This document shows, one piece after another, positions 11,379-20,082 of a DNA stretch of 64,000 nt (positions are counted from its first letter, which is position 1; the number at the start of each line of letters is the position of its first letter). A program made the position numbers and the translations under genes. Under the pieces are notes generated by a model that was not told the DNA's origin, made no database searches, and saw only the letters and a list, made by a program, of their open reading frames with translations. This DNA comes from Coxiella sp. RIFCSPHIGHO2_12_FULL_42_15 (GTDB lineage: Bacteria > Pseudomonadota > Gammaproteobacteria > Coxiellales > Coxiellaceae). The stretch spans positions 1 through 64,000 of the forward strand of contig MGOZ01000008.1 in the NCBI GenBank assembly GCA_001797285.1, given 5' to 3'.

Positions 11379-11895
11379 GTGAGCCTTTCTCCCGCGCTAC
11401 AATTTCATCCACTAGGGCCACCATCTTTTGCGGCGTTAAATCCACATGATAGGTTTTATCATCAATTTGACACATTGGCGCATTCGCACAGGCGGCCATA
11501 CACTCAACTTCTTTTAGCGTGAATAATCCATCCTCCGTCGTTTCACCCAAATGAATCCCTAACCGCTTTTCCAAACACGCAACAATGTCCTCACTGCCGC
11601 GCAACATACACGAGACATTGGTACAAACCGCAATTTTGTGCTTACCAATCGGTTTTAAGTTAAACAGGTCGTAAAATGTTGCTGCCTCATAAACAACAAT
11701 GGGGGGTAAAGCCAAATATTCTGCGACCGCATTCATGGCAGCTTCACTTAACCAATACCCATTTTGTTCTTGCGCGACGAATAAGGCTTCAACCACTGCC
11801 GATTGTTTTTGTTCGGGGGGATATTTCTGCAACCAATGATCAATGTGTTGTTTCGATTGATCGGATAAAATAAATTTTTCCTCGTTCGTCACCAT
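11371..11895 (-). CDS. nuoE: NADH-quinone oxidoreductase subunit E, [2Fe-2S]
   Basis: A 174-residue thioredoxin-like subunit carrying [2Fe-2S] cluster N1a. The four ligands are visible as C91 and C96 (CTNVSC) and C132 and C136 (ECMAAC). The N-terminal helical bundle occupies residues 1-80. The start overlaps the nuoD stop by 1 bp and the end overlaps nuoF, so the three genes are translationally linked. Confidence 0.97.
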   Translation of the reverse strand: MVTNEEKFILSDQSKQHIDHWLQKYPPEQKQSAVVEALFVAQEQNGYWLSEAAMNAVAEYLALPPIVVYEAATFYDLFNLKPIGKHKIAVCTNVSCMLRGSEDIVACLEKRLGIHLGETTEDGLFTLKEVECMAACANAPMCQIDDKTYHVDLTPQKMVALVDEIVAREKGSHG

Positions 11896-13148
11896 TATCG
11901 ATCTACCTCACCGAAAACCACATCAATACTGGAAATCACCGCAACTAAATCAGCAATCATGTGCCCTTTACAGAGTTCTTCTATTGCTGCTAGATGCAAA
12001 TAACTCGCGGGACGAATCTTGACGCGATACGGTTTATTCGAACCATCCGAAATAATGTAAACGCCAAACTCACCTTTCGGTTGTTCCACACACGCATAGG
12101 CTTCGCCCTCGGGAACAATATAACCTTCGGTAAATAATTTAAAATGATGAATCATTGCTTCCATATCATTTTTCATTTTTTCACGGCGAGGTGGCGTGAT
12201 TTTATGTTCTTGCAAAATAACGGGGCCTGGATGATGGCGCAACCACTCCACACACTGACGCACAATACGATTGGATTGTCGCATTTCTTCAACACGCACT
12301 AAATAACGGTCAAAGCAATCGCCATTAACACCAACGGGAATATCAAAATCCATTTTGTCATAAACACTGTAGGTTTGTTTTTTGCGAAGATCCCACTCCA
12401 CGCCCGAGCCACGCAACATAGGACCGGTGAAACCTAAATTAATGGCTCGCTCAGGGGAAATAACTCCAATGCCGACGGTACGTTGCTTCCAAATTCGATT
12501 GTCGGTTAGCAGTGTTTCGTATTCATCGACAAGGCCAGGAAAACGTTCGGTAAAATCCCAAATGAAATCAAGCAATGAGCCTTCACGCGCCTCGTTCATT
12601 TTGGCAACGCGCTTTTCTGAATGCCAACGTGACGGTTTGTATTTTGGCATGGTATCGGGCAAATCGCGATAAACACCGCCCGGTCGGTAATACGTGGCGT
12701 GCATGCGCGCACCGGAAACGGCTTCATAGCAATCCATTAAATCTTCGCGTTCACGAAAACAATACAAAAAAACGGTCATGGCACCCACATCCAGTGCATG
12801 CGCTCCCAACCATAACAAATGATTTAAAATTCGGGTGATTTCATCAAACATCGTGCGAATATATTGCGCTCGCAACGGCGCGGTCACTCCCAATAATTTT
12901 TCAATTGCTAACACATACGCATGTTCATTACACATCATGGACACGTAATCCAAACGATCCATATAACCGATGCTGTGATTGTAAGGTTTGCTTTCTGCTA
13001 ATTTTTCGGTTGCGCGATGCAAAAGACCAATATGCGGATCAATGCGTTGAATCACCTCGCCATCGCATTCCATCACTAAACGCAATACACCGTGCGCGGC
13101 AGGATGTTGCGGACCAAAATTTAAGGTGTAATTTCGAAATTCTGCCAT
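11895..13148 (-). CDS. nuoD: NADH-quinone oxidoreductase subunit D
   Basis: A 417-residue 49-kDa-type subunit that, with NuoB, forms the quinone reduction site of complex I. It carries the family start ([16 protein letters not shown], containing the His that faces the quinone) and the end ([37 protein letters not shown]). Unlike E. coli, nuoC and nuoD are separate genes, 3 bp apart, as in most other bacteria outside the enterics. Confidence 0.97.
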   Translation of the reverse strand: MAEFRNYTLNFGPQHPAAHGVLRLVMECDGEVIQRIDPHIGLLHRATEKLAESKPYNHSIGYMDRLDYVSMMCNEHAYVLAIEKLLGVTAPLRAQYIRTMFDEITRILNHLLWLGAHALDVGAMTVFLYCFREREDLMDCYEAVSGARMHATYYRPGGVYRDLPDTMPKYKPSRWHSEKRVAKMNEAREGSLLDFIWDFTERFPGLVDEYETLLTDNRIWKQRTVGIGVISPERAINLGFTGPMLRGSGVEWDLRKKQTYSVYDKMDFDIPVGVNGDCFDRYLVRVEEMRQSNRIVRQCVEWLRHHPGPVILQEHKITPPRREKMKNDMEAMIHHFKLFTEGYIVPEGEAYACVEQPKGEFGVYIISDGSNKPYRVKIRPASYLHLAAIEELCKGHMIADLVAVISSIDVVFGEVDR

Positions 13149-13151
13149 GGA

Positions 13152-13847
13152 TTACTCTTTTTTCGTTGGCATCGCGGGTACTTCACCCTCTTCATAACGA
13201 TGATCAGAACGCACCACTTTCGGAACGGTGGTCCGTGGCTGAATACTGACTTTTTCATAAATGCAGCGCTCCTGTAGCGCGTCGTAGCGCAATTCCACTT
13301 CGCCAATCAGTGGAAAATCTTTACGAAATGGGTGACCCACAAAACCGTAATCGGTCAATAAGCGTCGCAAATCCGGATGACCTACAAACACAATACCGTA
13401 AAAATCGAAGGCTTCTCGTTCAAACCAATTGGCGCTATTCCAAAGGACATTCACACTCGGAATTTCGAGATGGTTTTCAGATAAAAAAACTTTTAAACGC
13501 AAACGCTGATTTAAGCGCAGCGATAACAAATGATAAACCACCGCAAAACGCGGCCGATCCCAGTGGCGCATTTTTTCCCTTTGTTTTTCGGTGCGGCCAC
13601 GACTAAACCCACTGAACGTTGTTTCTTCTGTACGCCATTCGGTATCACCATATTCTAAATAATCAACACCGCATAAATCGACTAATAATTTGAAATCAAA
13701 TTCGGGTTCATTTTGCAGGGCCTCTGCAACGGAGAATAATTCTTTGGCGCTCAATTCCACCGTAACCATTTGATCGACCGGAAGAAAGAGATGTTCAATA
13801 CGTTTGCCAAAGCGCGCTTGCACCTTTTCTAATAATGCTTGGCTCAT
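13152..13847 (-). CDS. nuoC: NADH-quinone oxidoreductase subunit C
   Basis: A 231-residue 30-kDa-type subunit of the peripheral arm. The family signature appears as [29 protein letters not shown] followed by [10 protein letters not shown]. The region around residues 75-95 ([22 protein letters not shown]) is a basic insertion not needed for the fold. The start overlaps the nuoB stop by 4 bp (ATGA). Confidence 0.96.
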   Translation of the reverse strand: MSQALLEKVQARFGKRIEHLFLPVDQMVTVELSAKELFSVAEALQNEPEFDFKLLVDLCGVDYLEYGDTEWRTEETTFSGFSRGRTEKQREKMRHWDRPRFAVVYHLLSLRLNQRLRLKVFLSENHLEIPSVNVLWNSANWFEREAFDFYGIVFVGHPDLRRLLTDYGFVGHPFRKDFPLIGEVELRYDALQERCIYEKVSIQPRTTVPKVVRSDHRYEEGEVPAMPTKKE

Positions 13848-14323
13848 CTTCTACGCTCCAGCACATTGACGCGTTGAATTTTATTCTGCAGTTGAATAAT
13901 ACCATACAATAAAGCCTCTGCCGTTGGAGGGCAACCAGGCACATAAATATCAACGGGTACAATTCGATCGCAACCGCGCACGACCGAATAAGCATAATGA
14001 TAGTAGCCACCCCCATTAGCGCAGGATCCCATCGAAATCACCCAACGCGGTTCCGCCATTTGGTCGTACACTTTGCGTAAGGCAGGTGCCATTTTATTGC
14101 AAAGCGTACCCGCAACAATCATGACATCCGATTGACGTGGGCTTGGACGAAAAATTAATCCAAAACGATCGATGTCATAACGTGCAGCAGCACACTGCAT
14201 CATTTCGACAGCGCAGCACGCTAAACCAAATGTCATTGGCCACAACGAACCGCTTTGCGCCCAGCTCACGAGTTTATCCACGGAGGTTAATAAAAAACCT
14301 TTATTGCTTAACTCATCGTTCAT
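13844..14323 (-). CDS. nuoB: NADH-quinone oxidoreductase subunit B, cluster N2
   Basis: A 159-residue subunit that holds [4Fe-4S] cluster N2, the direct donor to quinone. Its ligands are the tandem C36-C37, then C101 (GSCANGG) and C131 (VPGCPP). Length is standard for the family. The gene is separated from nuoA by 200 bp, of which 166 bp is a MITE, so the normal close spacing of nuoA and nuoB has been broken. Confidence 0.97.
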   Translation of the reverse strand: MNDELSNKGFLLTSVDKLVSWAQSGSLWPMTFGLACCAVEMMQCAAARYDIDRFGLIFRPSPRQSDVMIVAGTLCNKMAPALRKVYDQMAEPRWVISMGSCANGGGYYHYAYSVVRGCDRIVPVDIYVPGCPPTAEALLYGIIQLQNKIQRVNVLERRR

Positions 14324-14336
14324 GCTCGAACTCCAT

Positions 14337-14502
14337 ATAGCTTTTCAGATAAATATTTTGGTGAAAATGATCGTGCCATTAGAAGCCAACCCTCTCCTAG
14401 CCTCTCCCGCAGGCGGGAGAGGGACGCTCGAAAGTGAGCACCATTGCCGGTAAGACAATTAAAGTAGTTTATTTTTACCAAAATATTTATCTGAAACACT
14501 AT
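14337..14502 (-). mobile_element. MITE family B, complete copy inside the nuo operon
   Basis: A 166 bp element bounded by imperfect inverted repeats of about 30 bp: ATAG-N2-TTTCAGATAAATATTTTGGT at the left, and the same sequence with small changes, reversed, at 14472-14502. It has an internal GC-rich hairpin around 14401-14421 and no open reading frame. A/T-rich bases (AT/TA) flank both ends, so the target duplication cannot be fixed exactly. The same family is at 1-83 (inverted) and, as a single 33-base end, at 56856-56888. It sits 13 bp before the nuoB start codon. Confidence 0.8.
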
Positions 14503-14523
14503 ATAACGATTCCCATTGATGCG

Positions 14524-14880
14524 TTATTCCCATTCTAAAGCGCCACGCTTCCATTCATAAATAAATCCGACCGTTAACATCACTAAAAATAGGATCATTG
14601 GCCAAAATGCACCCCAAGATACGTGACGTAATACCATGGCCCATGGAAAGAGAAAAGCCGTTTCTAAGTCAAAAATAATAAAAAGGATGGCGACTAAATA
14701 AAATCGAACATCGAAAGGCAAGCGCGCGTCTTCGATCGCATCAAATCCACATTCGTAGGGGGAAAGTTTCGCTTTGTAGGGATGACGCTTGCCACGCCAC
14801 AGGCCTAATGCAATGGGTAAAGTGCCCACCAAAAGTCCTACTCCAATAAAAACCAATATCGGAAAATAATTCGCTAACAT
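14524..14880 (-). CDS. nuoA: NADH-quinone oxidoreductase subunit A
   Basis: A 118-residue subunit with three transmembrane helices. It includes the conserved loop [43 protein letters not shown] that contacts NuoH and the quinone site; the loop Cys is present. The frame opens at 14916, but the start at 14880 (MLANYFPIL) has a GGAG site 10 bp upstream and the usual N-terminus. It is the first gene of the operon, 85 bp downstream of tRNA-Leu on the same strand. Confidence 0.95.
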   Translation of the reverse strand: MLANYFPILVFIGVGLLVGTLPIALGLWRGKRHPYKAKLSPYECGFDAIEDARLPFDVRFYLVAILFIIFDLETAFLFPWAMVLRHVSWGAFWPMILFLVMLTVGFIYEWKRGALEWE

Positions 14881-14965
14881 CGTTGTTATCTCCGAGCTAC
14901 GGTGTCTTAAAAACACCTTTCAACGTACATTATTAGTTTATACTGTGCGTGGGCACAGTGTAAGG

Positions 14966-15050
14966 TGGTGCCGAAGGCCGGACTCGAACCGGCACGGCTT
15001 TCGCCACTGCCCCCTCAAGACAGCGTGTCTACCAATTTCACCACTTCGGC
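14966..15050 (-). tRNA. tRNA-Leu(GAG)
   Basis: An 85-nt class II tRNA with encoded CCA. The acceptor GCCGAAG pairs with CTTCGGC, the anticodon arm CTGTC-TTGAGGG-GCAG places GAG at 34-36, and there is a short variable arm and a canonical GGTTCGAGTCC T-arm. The tpiA-secG-tRNA-Leu-nuo order is common in gammaproteobacteria. A 7-bp hairpin (ACTGTGC/GCACAGT) follows at 14943-14960. Confidence 0.97.
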
Positions 15051-15065
15051 ATAAAAATCCTCGGG

Positions 15066-15199
15066 CTGTAGCCTTGCATTGATGTAACAGGTGCATATCC
15101 CCATGTTCGCGGGTCCTACCACCGCTCACCATCTCACTGCTCGGCAAGATCTCTGTCTTATGTCACCCGCTTTGCAGCAGATACATTAGTCCGGGGTGA
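15066..15199 (-). mobile_element. MITE-like repeat family C, copy 1
   Basis: This stretch matches, in inverted orientation, the repeat at 51578-51722. Shared blocks include the outer TGTAGCCTTGCATTGATGTA, CGCGGGTCCT, GAGATCTTGCC-type sequence (here GGCAAGATCTCTG) and CACCCGCTTTGCAGCA. The right terminal repeat (ATACATTAGTCCGGGG) runs into the end of secG and includes its stop codon. Divergence from copy 2 is considerable, so this is an old copy. Confidence 0.65.
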
Positions 15200-15536
15200 C
15201 GCCCCCTGAAAAGGGATCTTCTTGGGTTGGCGCAGGAAGCGCCGGCGCCGTTGTCATCGGCGCTGCATTCGGTTGATTCATAAAATCCATACTATTTTGG
15301 CGTGTTTGTTTCACTGCCAATAAACCTAAGCTAATGCTGGTTGCGAAAAAAAACAGTCCTAAAATTGAAGTTAACTTCATTAAGAATGAAGCAGGACCAA
15401 CACTACCAAACATCGTATTGGCTGCACCACTACCCAATGATGCGCCAAGATCAGCACCTTTTCCGTGCTGAACAAGGACTAAACTGATTAAAGCGATGGC
15501 AATCAGTACATGAATAACTAAAATGAATGGTTGCAT
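15186..15536 (-). CDS. secG: Preprotein translocase subunit SecG
   Basis: A 116-residue subunit of the SecYEG translocon, which aids cycling of SecA during protein export. It has two transmembrane helices (residues 3-21 and 52-73) joined by the conserved [22 protein letters not shown] loop, then a Pro/Ala-rich cytoplasmic tail. The start overlaps the tpiA end by 19 bp. The final codons and stop lie in the terminal repeat of a MITE-like element, so the tail end may be acquired. Confidence 0.94.
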   Translation of the reverse strand: MQPFILVIHVLIAIALISLVLVQHGKGADLGASLGSGAANTMFGSVGPASFLMKLTSILGLFFFATSISLGLLAVKQTRQNSMDFMNQPNAAPMTTAPALPAPTQEDPFSGGVTPD

Positions 15537-16285
15537 TTCATACCTATTTGTAAAAATTGATCGGCCTGTAACGACGCGCCACCAATTAATCCACCATCAA
15601 CATCAGGCATAATCAATAAACTTTCTGCGTTATCTGGCTTCATGCTGCCACCATAAAGCACTCGCATTTGCGCGGCTAACGACGGATTGGCGTTCTGCAA
15701 CTGAGCTCGAATTGCGGCGTGCACTTCTTGAGCTTGTTCCGGCGTTGCTTGCTTTCCTGTGCCAATGGCCCAAATCGGCTCATAGGCAATAACGGCCTGG
15801 TTGAGTAGGCTGAGATTATCAGTGAAATCCAGCACCGCTGCAAGTTGTTCGTGAATCATTTGCAATGTTTTACCCGTATTGCGCTGATTTTCCGTTTCAC
15901 CCACACATAAAATGGGGCGTAATCCCGCGTGTAATGCGGCAAAAAACTTTTTCACTACAATATCATTGGTTTCACCATACCATTGGCGACGCTCAGAATG
16001 GCCGACTAAAACATAAGTACAATTGAAACTACGCAGCATTTGCGCGGAAATTTCCCCCGTAAATGCGCCAGCTTTTTCACTACTCACATTCTGTGCGCCC
16101 CAAGCTATTTGAGTGCGCAGCAGTGTCTCTTCGACTTCGGCTAAAAAAACATAAGGAACTAATATGGCTAACTCAGCAACTTCAACCCGTTCACAGCCGT
16201 GCTTCAGTTCATGCAAAAGACGAACCACACTTTCTTTGGTGCCGTTCATTTTCCAATTGCCCGCAACAAAAGGACGTCGTGTCAT
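15518..16285 (-). CDS. tpiA: Triosephosphate isomerase
   Basis: A 255-residue TIM-barrel enzyme that interconverts dihydroxyacetone phosphate and glyceraldehyde 3-phosphate in the cytoplasm. Catalytic features are the N-terminal AGNWKMNG lysine loop, the HSERR segment with the electrophilic His, [11 protein letters not shown] with the catalytic Glu and flexible loop 6, and the phosphate-binding YGGSMKPDN. It overlaps secG by 19 bp. The start at 16285 ([12 protein letters not shown]) is the standard one. Confidence 0.97.
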   Translation of the reverse strand: MTRRPFVAGNWKMNGTKESVVRLLHELKHGCERVEVAELAILVPYVFLAEVEETLLRTQIAWGAQNVSSEKAGAFTGEISAQMLRSFNCTYVLVGHSERRQWYGETNDIVVKKFFAALHAGLRPILCVGETENQRNTGKTLQMIHEQLAAVLDFTDNLSLLNQAVIAYEPIWAIGTGKQATPEQAQEVHAAIRAQLQNANPSLAAQMRVLYGGSMKPDNAESLLIMPDVDGGLIGGASLQADQFLQIGMKCNHSF

Positions 16286-16413
16286 GTGTGGTTAACCTAA
16301 CTGTTTTAACAAGCGAAATTCTAAAGCAATTATGATTAATTTACAAAGACTACTTTGTCAGCAATTCCGCTATTCTGGATACAGGTTGTTTTTTGGGATG
16401 TTTTTCCGATATG

Positions 16414-16446
16414 AAAAAAAAGAGCCGTCGTGTTACAACAGCTCTT
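16414..16446 (-). terminator. Rho-independent terminator of the small RNA
   Basis: On the minus strand AGAGC-U-GU-U-GU / AC-G-AC-G-GCUCU forms a stem with an AAC loop at 16421-16445, followed by a run of U (A run at 16414-16420 on the plus strand). Confidence 0.85.
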
Positions 16447-16640
16447 TACGATCTAACTTTGGAGGGTCTGTGAAGGGCTTCCTTGCCCATCGCAGTAGCA
16501 TCCTAGCTTGACAGACCTTAGACTACCTCAATAAAAGCTTCTCAGCTTTTAGCCGTAAGTTTCAAAAGACTGAGGACCTCCTTGTCCCTAAAACAACCCC
16601 TGAGATTGCTTTATTAACGTCCTTGTTAACCAGTCATTCT
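16414..16640 (-). ncRNA. Putative CsrA/RsmA-sequestering small RNA (CsrB/RsmY/RsmZ type)
   Basis: Read on the minus strand, this gap between tpiA and ppiD encodes a structured RNA with four hairpins, each exposing GGA in a six-base loop: UUAAC-AAGGAC-GUUAA (16614-16629), GGAC-AAGGAG-GUCC (16574-16587), AGC-UAGGAU-GCU (16497-16508) and GGGC-AAGGAA-GCCC (16475-16488). GGA in a hexaloop is the known binding signature of CsrA/RsmA. A further strong stem (AAAAGC/GCUUUU) and a stem GGUCUGU/ACAGACC frame the last two, and the RNA ends in a clear Rho-independent terminator. By family knowledge such RNAs titrate CsrA under control of a GacS/GacA (LetA/S) system. The 5' end is not fixed (about 16640, possibly 16672), and no convincing GacA/LetA box was seen. 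The weakest stem is the third (3 bp). Confidence 0.65.
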
Positions 16641-16646
16641 TTAACA

Positions 16647-17320
16647 CTTACGCCTTCCCCATTAAGGGACTTTTAAGATAACACACAGCATATTCACAGC
16701 AAATGCACACTGGAGCCATTTTCAAGCAAAAAAAGGCGCGAAAATGCAAGGGATTTTTAATTTTTCATAAAAAACAATAAGTTAAAAAATAAAGCGGGGG
16801 GTACTCGGCGTAAATTCAAGCTAAACGCTGAGTGTAACTTCAACGATATTCCCACATATGGAAAGGCGAATCGCTCACAAAGGCTGGTTTGTGACCATAT
16901 ATTGCAATTTGAATTTGCAAAACGAATTCGAATCATATCACACCCCCAATAAAATGGAAGCAGGACCATGAATTTTCAGGAATTCCCCATCTCCCGATGG
17001 GGAATTCCTTCCCTTTCATTGACGTGGGCTGCAGGGGACCTGCATCCTCGCGATCAAGGGGGAGCGCGCAAAGCTCCCCCTTGATAATCCCCCACTGTTT
17101 CAATCTTTTGTTTTCTAAAACAATAAGTTGCTAGATAATGAACTTGGGGAATCGCTGTGAATTAAAATCCCCGGGCTGACGCCCGGGGATTTTTCCCATA
17201 TAAATTTCACCTGCTCGTTAAAGACAATTTAATTTCTATATATAGTTTTATAAATTCCAAATATGGAATAACTCACCATTATTTGCGGCAGCATAATGAA
17301 CTTGGGGAATTGCTGGTTTT
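16647..17320. other. Long gap upstream of the small RNA: hairpins and palindromic repeats, no gene
   Basis: No coding sequence is credible here. It is AT-rich to about 16970 and holds two isolated hairpins, ACTCGGCGT/ACGCTGAGT at 16803-16833 (one mismatch) and TCACAAA/TTTGTGA at 16875-16894. Then comes a packed series of palindromes: GGAATTCCCCAT with its complement at 16979-17008, TGCAGG/CCTGCA at 17030-17044, ATCAAGGGGGAGC with its complement at 17053-17085, and a family A repeat at 17164-17217. A short piece of family A (ATCCCCGGGCTGAGG) reaches into the end of ppiD at 17322. Confidence 0.7.
17164..17217 (+). repeat. Family A palindromic repeat, copy 1
   Basis: AAAATCCCCGGGCTGACG followed by CCCGGGGATTTTTCC and then an ATATAAATTTCACCTGCTCG tail. 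The first part is a strong hairpin ending in T residues, so it can act as a terminator for plus-strand transcripts. Near-identical copies lie at 19256-19309 and 40856-40909. Confidence 0.85.
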
Positions 17321-19201
17321 TTATCCCCGGGCTGAGGACATAAATTTTATTTTTGCGCTGGTTTGTACACCGATCATATAAAGTTGGTAACGTATTTGAC
17401 CTAACCCATCTCGCCATTGCTGTTGAAAATTTTGTTGGCGTTGTTGATCTGATGATTGTATTTCTGGCTGCTCAACAGAAATCAACTGAATCACTACAGA
17501 ATCACCATTGGGCAAACCAATGGTCGTCAACCTTTTATTTTTATTTAACGATAAATCAAATGCGGCTGTTAAAATCTCTGCAGGAATTTTTTTATTATCA
17601 CGCTGAATGTGGGTTTGTGCTTGCCAATGTAATTGATTCTCTTGCAGCACCGTTTGTAACGATTGACCTTGCTGCAACATTTGTGATATCTCGGTGGCAA
17701 GTAAAGCCGCTTTGGCCTGTGCGTATTGCTCTACTAATAACCGCTGAATTTTGCTTTGCACTTCAGAAAAATCAGGAATTTGACTAGGCACATATTTTTT
17801 AACGCGCAATGCCACCACACGACCATCTTTCAATGTCATCGGTTTGCTATTATTTTTGTGTTGCAACACATCTTTACTAAAAGCAACCTGAACAATGACA
17901 GGATCCGCGGCAATACCCGATGCTCCTCCTTGCTCAGTGAAAAGCGCTGACGTTTGCACACCGACTTTTAATGCTTCAGCAGCAGGTTCTAATGACTCGG
18001 GATTTGTAAAGACTAAATCAGATAGCTGCTCATTCAATTGTGTCAGCCGCTGCTGTGTTTTTTGTTGCGTCAACAAGGTTCTAATACGGTCTTTAACAGC
18101 AGCAAATGATTCTGTTGTTGCGGGAGTCCCTGAAAGCAAACGCACAATTTGAAAACCCTCTGCGGTATTAAAGGGTTGCGACACTTGCCCCAACCGCAAC
18201 TGCTTTAAAATATTTGCAACTTCTGGAGATACTGTTCCTTCGTTCAAGGTTGCTGTCGTGCCATTTTGCGCCTTATAAAGCGCTTCGAAAGCGATACCCG
18301 ATTTTATTTTTTTCAGCAAACCCTCCACCTGTTGACGGGCCGCCGTCACTTGTTGTGACGTAGCCTGACTATTGACAGGCACAGTGATTTGTTCCACGCT
18401 CCAAGTCGCTGGCTGCGTATAGTTGCCCAGATGATCTTTATAGTATTGCTGTAACTCAGCATCACTGATCGTCAGCGTTTTACTGATTTGCGCCGGAGAT
18501 AACTCAATATATTCAATACTCACTTGTTCTGGCACGCGCAGAGATTCTTTATTATTGTCATAATACGTTTGCTCCGCTTGGGTATCTACCGCGACCTTAT
18601 GAATAAAAGCCTGCGCAGGAATGGTAAGATAATGAAAAGATCGCGTTTGAAAAAATAAATGGTAATAATAATCGCTCATACTTGGTAATAAAAATGCGCT
18701 CTCTTGAATACCCATGCGCACTTGATTAATCAATATTTCTGTTTTTAACTGCGCTAATAATTGCTGTTGATTCATGCCACGATCATACAAAAATTGCTGG
18801 AAACGTTGCGGCGAAAATTGACCGTTTTCTTGAAACGCAAAAATTTGACCCACTACTTGCTGCAACTGTTGCTGCTGTACCGTAAAACCGAGCTTTTGCG
18901 CTGCGTGAGATAATGCAACTTCAGCAATTAGATTTTGTACTGCAATGGACTTCAATTGCTGATTGATGGGGTCCGATAACACAACCCCGCGCGCACTTTC
19001 TTGCCGCTGCAGTTGCCGCACCAGCTGCCCCACTGCCTGCTCTGTAATTTTGATGCCATCCACTTCTGCAATGGCAACCCCTTGCGATGGGGTACCACCC
19101 ACGTAGTACTCTATCCCCCACAAAATAAAAACCAGACATAACAAACCAATAATAACTGACGCAACCCAACCGCTAATTTTTTCGTGTAATTTTTGCAACA
19201 T
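17321..19201 (-). CDS. ppiD: Periplasmic folding chaperone PpiD (SurA_N/parvulin family)
   Basis: A 626-residue protein anchored by one N-terminal helix (residues 12-30) with a large periplasmic part; it helps newly exported proteins leave the Sec translocon. The order is membrane anchor, SurA-type N-terminal chaperone helices (about 40-230), a parvulin-like domain (about 265-360), then C-terminal helices. Family knowledge says the PpiD parvulin domain is usually inactive. The neighbouring HU gene upstream reproduces the hupB-ppiD order of E. coli. The last residues (SSARG) and stop are encoded by a fragment of the family A repeat, suggesting that the end of the gene was rewritten by repeat insertion. 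Confidence 0.92.
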   Translation of the reverse strand: MLQKLHEKISGWVASVIIGLLCLVFILWGIEYYVGGTPSQGVAIAEVDGIKITEQAVGQLVRQLQRQESARGVVLSDPINQQLKSIAVQNLIAEVALSHAAQKLGFTVQQQQLQQVVGQIFAFQENGQFSPQRFQQFLYDRGMNQQQLLAQLKTEILINQVRMGIQESAFLLPSMSDYYYHLFFQTRSFHYLTIPAQAFIHKVAVDTQAEQTYYDNNKESLRVPEQVSIEYIELSPAQISKTLTISDAELQQYYKDHLGNYTQPATWSVEQITVPVNSQATSQQVTAARQQVEGLLKKIKSGIAFEALYKAQNGTTATLNEGTVSPEVANILKQLRLGQVSQPFNTAEGFQIVRLLSGTPATTESFAAVKDRIRTLLTQQKTQQRLTQLNEQLSDLVFTNPESLEPAAEALKVGVQTSALFTEQGGASGIAADPVIVQVAFSKDVLQHKNNSKPMTLKDGRVVALRVKKYVPSQIPDFSEVQSKIQRLLVEQYAQAKAALLATEISQMLQQGQSLQTVLQENQLHWQAQTHIQRDNKKIPAEILTAAFDLSLNKNKRLTTIGLPNGDSVVIQLISVEQPEIQSSDQQRQQNFQQQWRDGLGQIRYQLYMIGVQTSAKIKFMSSARG

Positions 19202-19255
19202 TATCTATCTTCCACTGATCGTCTTGAAAGCGTAGCAAGTACAATAATTCTCGAT

Positions 19256-19404
19256 AAAATCCCCGGGCTGACGCCCGGGGATTTTTCCTATATGAATTTC
19301 GCCTGCTCGGGAAACCCTCGCGAACGGCGACCCAAGAGGGAGAATTCGCTTTCTCCCCCTTGGGAAACCCTCATTGCGTAAAGTTCCTGGGCTAACGCCC
19401 AGGG
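19256..19404 (+). repeat. Family A palindromic repeat, copy 2, with extended tail
   Basis: The hairpin AAAATCCCCGGGCTGACG/CCCGGGGATTTTT at 19256-19290 is followed by the conserved tail ending CCTGCTCG at 19309. A second hairpin with CCCAAGAGGGAGA and TCTCCCCCTTGGG follows, then a block GAAACCCTCATTGCGTAAAG with the hairpin CTGGGCTAACGCCCAG that is also present after copy 3. It lies between the ppiD start and tRNA-Asp. Confidence 0.85.
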
Positions 19405-19424
19405 TTTGAGGATATGTATTGAAA

Positions 19425-19501
19425 TGGCGGAGTGGACGGGACTCGAACCCGCGACCCCCGGCGTGACAGGCCAGTATTCTAACCAGCTGAACTACCACTC
19501 C
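19425..19501 (-). tRNA. tRNA-Asp(GTC)
   Basis: A 77-nt tRNA with encoded CCA. Acceptor GGAGTGG pairs with CCACTCC, the D-arm is AGTTCAGCTGGTTAGAAT, the anticodon loop CTGTCAC gives GUC, and the T-arm is GCGGGTTCGAGTCCCGT. It lies 12 bp from tRNA-Val on the same strand. Confidence 0.97.
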
Positions 19502-19513
19502 GCACGAAGAACT

Positions 19514-19589
19514 TGGTGGGTGCTGAGGGGATCGAACCCCCGACATTCGCCTTGTAAGGGCGACGCTCTCCCAGCTGAGCTAAGCACCC
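19514..19589 (-). tRNA. tRNA-Val(TAC)
   Basis: A 76-nt tRNA with encoded CCA. Acceptor GGGTGCT pairs with AGCACCC, the D-arm is TAGCTCAGCTGGGAGAGC, the anticodon loop CTTACAA gives UAC, and the T-arm is CGGGGGTTCGATCCCCT. It is likely co-transcribed with tRNA-Asp. Confidence 0.97.
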
Positions 19590-19610
19590 GATGATCACAT
19601 CATCTTTAAG

Positions 19611-19640
19611 AAACAAAAAGCCCTAGTCAACGACTAGGGC
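19611..19640 (-). terminator. Rho-independent terminator after the HU gene
   Basis: On the minus strand GCCCTAGTC-GTT-GACTAGGGC forms a perfect 9 bp stem (19620-19640) followed by TTTTTGTTT. It lies 30 bp past the HU stop and separates it from the tRNA pair. Confidence 0.92.
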
Positions 19641-19669
19641 GATCAAGATAGCCTAATTAGTGACGTTAA

Positions 19670-19963
19670 TCAAGCGACTGCTTCCGTATTTTTATTAACA
19701 GCGTCTTTGAGCTTCTTCCCCGCCTTAAATTTAGCCACTGTAGAAGAAGGAATCTTAATCGCTGCGCCAGTTTGTGGATTACGCCCCGTACGCGCTGAGC
19801 GCTGGCTGGTTGTCCAAGTACCAAACCCCACTAAAACAACTTCATCCCCTTGAGTTAACCCACTGGTCACCGCATCAGTGAATGCATTTAACGCACGTTC
19901 TGCCGCTGCTTTTGAAATATTGGCAGCACCTGCCATTGTATCAATGATATCTTGTTTGTTCAT
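19670..19963 (-). CDS. hupB: DNA-binding protein HU
   Basis: A 97-residue nucleoid protein that binds and bends DNA as a dimer. The body is typical: helical N-terminus (MNKQDIIDTMAGAANISKAAAERAL), GFGTWTTSQRSARTGRNPQTG with the basic arm, and the C-terminal helix AKFKAGKKLKDAVN. It is about seven residues longer than the usual 90 because of the NKNTEAVA tail. Assignment to HU-beta rests on the adjacent ppiD. Confidence 0.95.
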   Translation of the reverse strand: MNKQDIIDTMAGAANISKAAAERALNAFTDAVTSGLTQGDEVVLVGFGTWTTSQRSARTGRNPQTGAAIKIPSSTVAKFKAGKKLKDAVNKNTEAVA

Positions 19964-20082
19964 AGATTCCCTCTTTTATAAAAATTAAATTTGAAAACTT
20001 TGTGCGAAGTCTAGCACGGTGGGCACTTCAATCCAAAATCTTCCATGTCCCTGGATTTATACCAACACGCGAAAGGCCCTGT

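Noticed and set aside
16440-16640. 6S RNA (ssrS) as identity of the small RNA in the tpiA-ppiD gap
   Set aside because: There is no long rod with a single central bubble as in 6S; instead there are several short hairpins with GGA loops.
19205-19594. Open frames of 62-113 codons over the tRNA-Asp/tRNA-Val region on both strands
   Set aside because: They run straight through two tRNA genes and a repeat; they are shadows.
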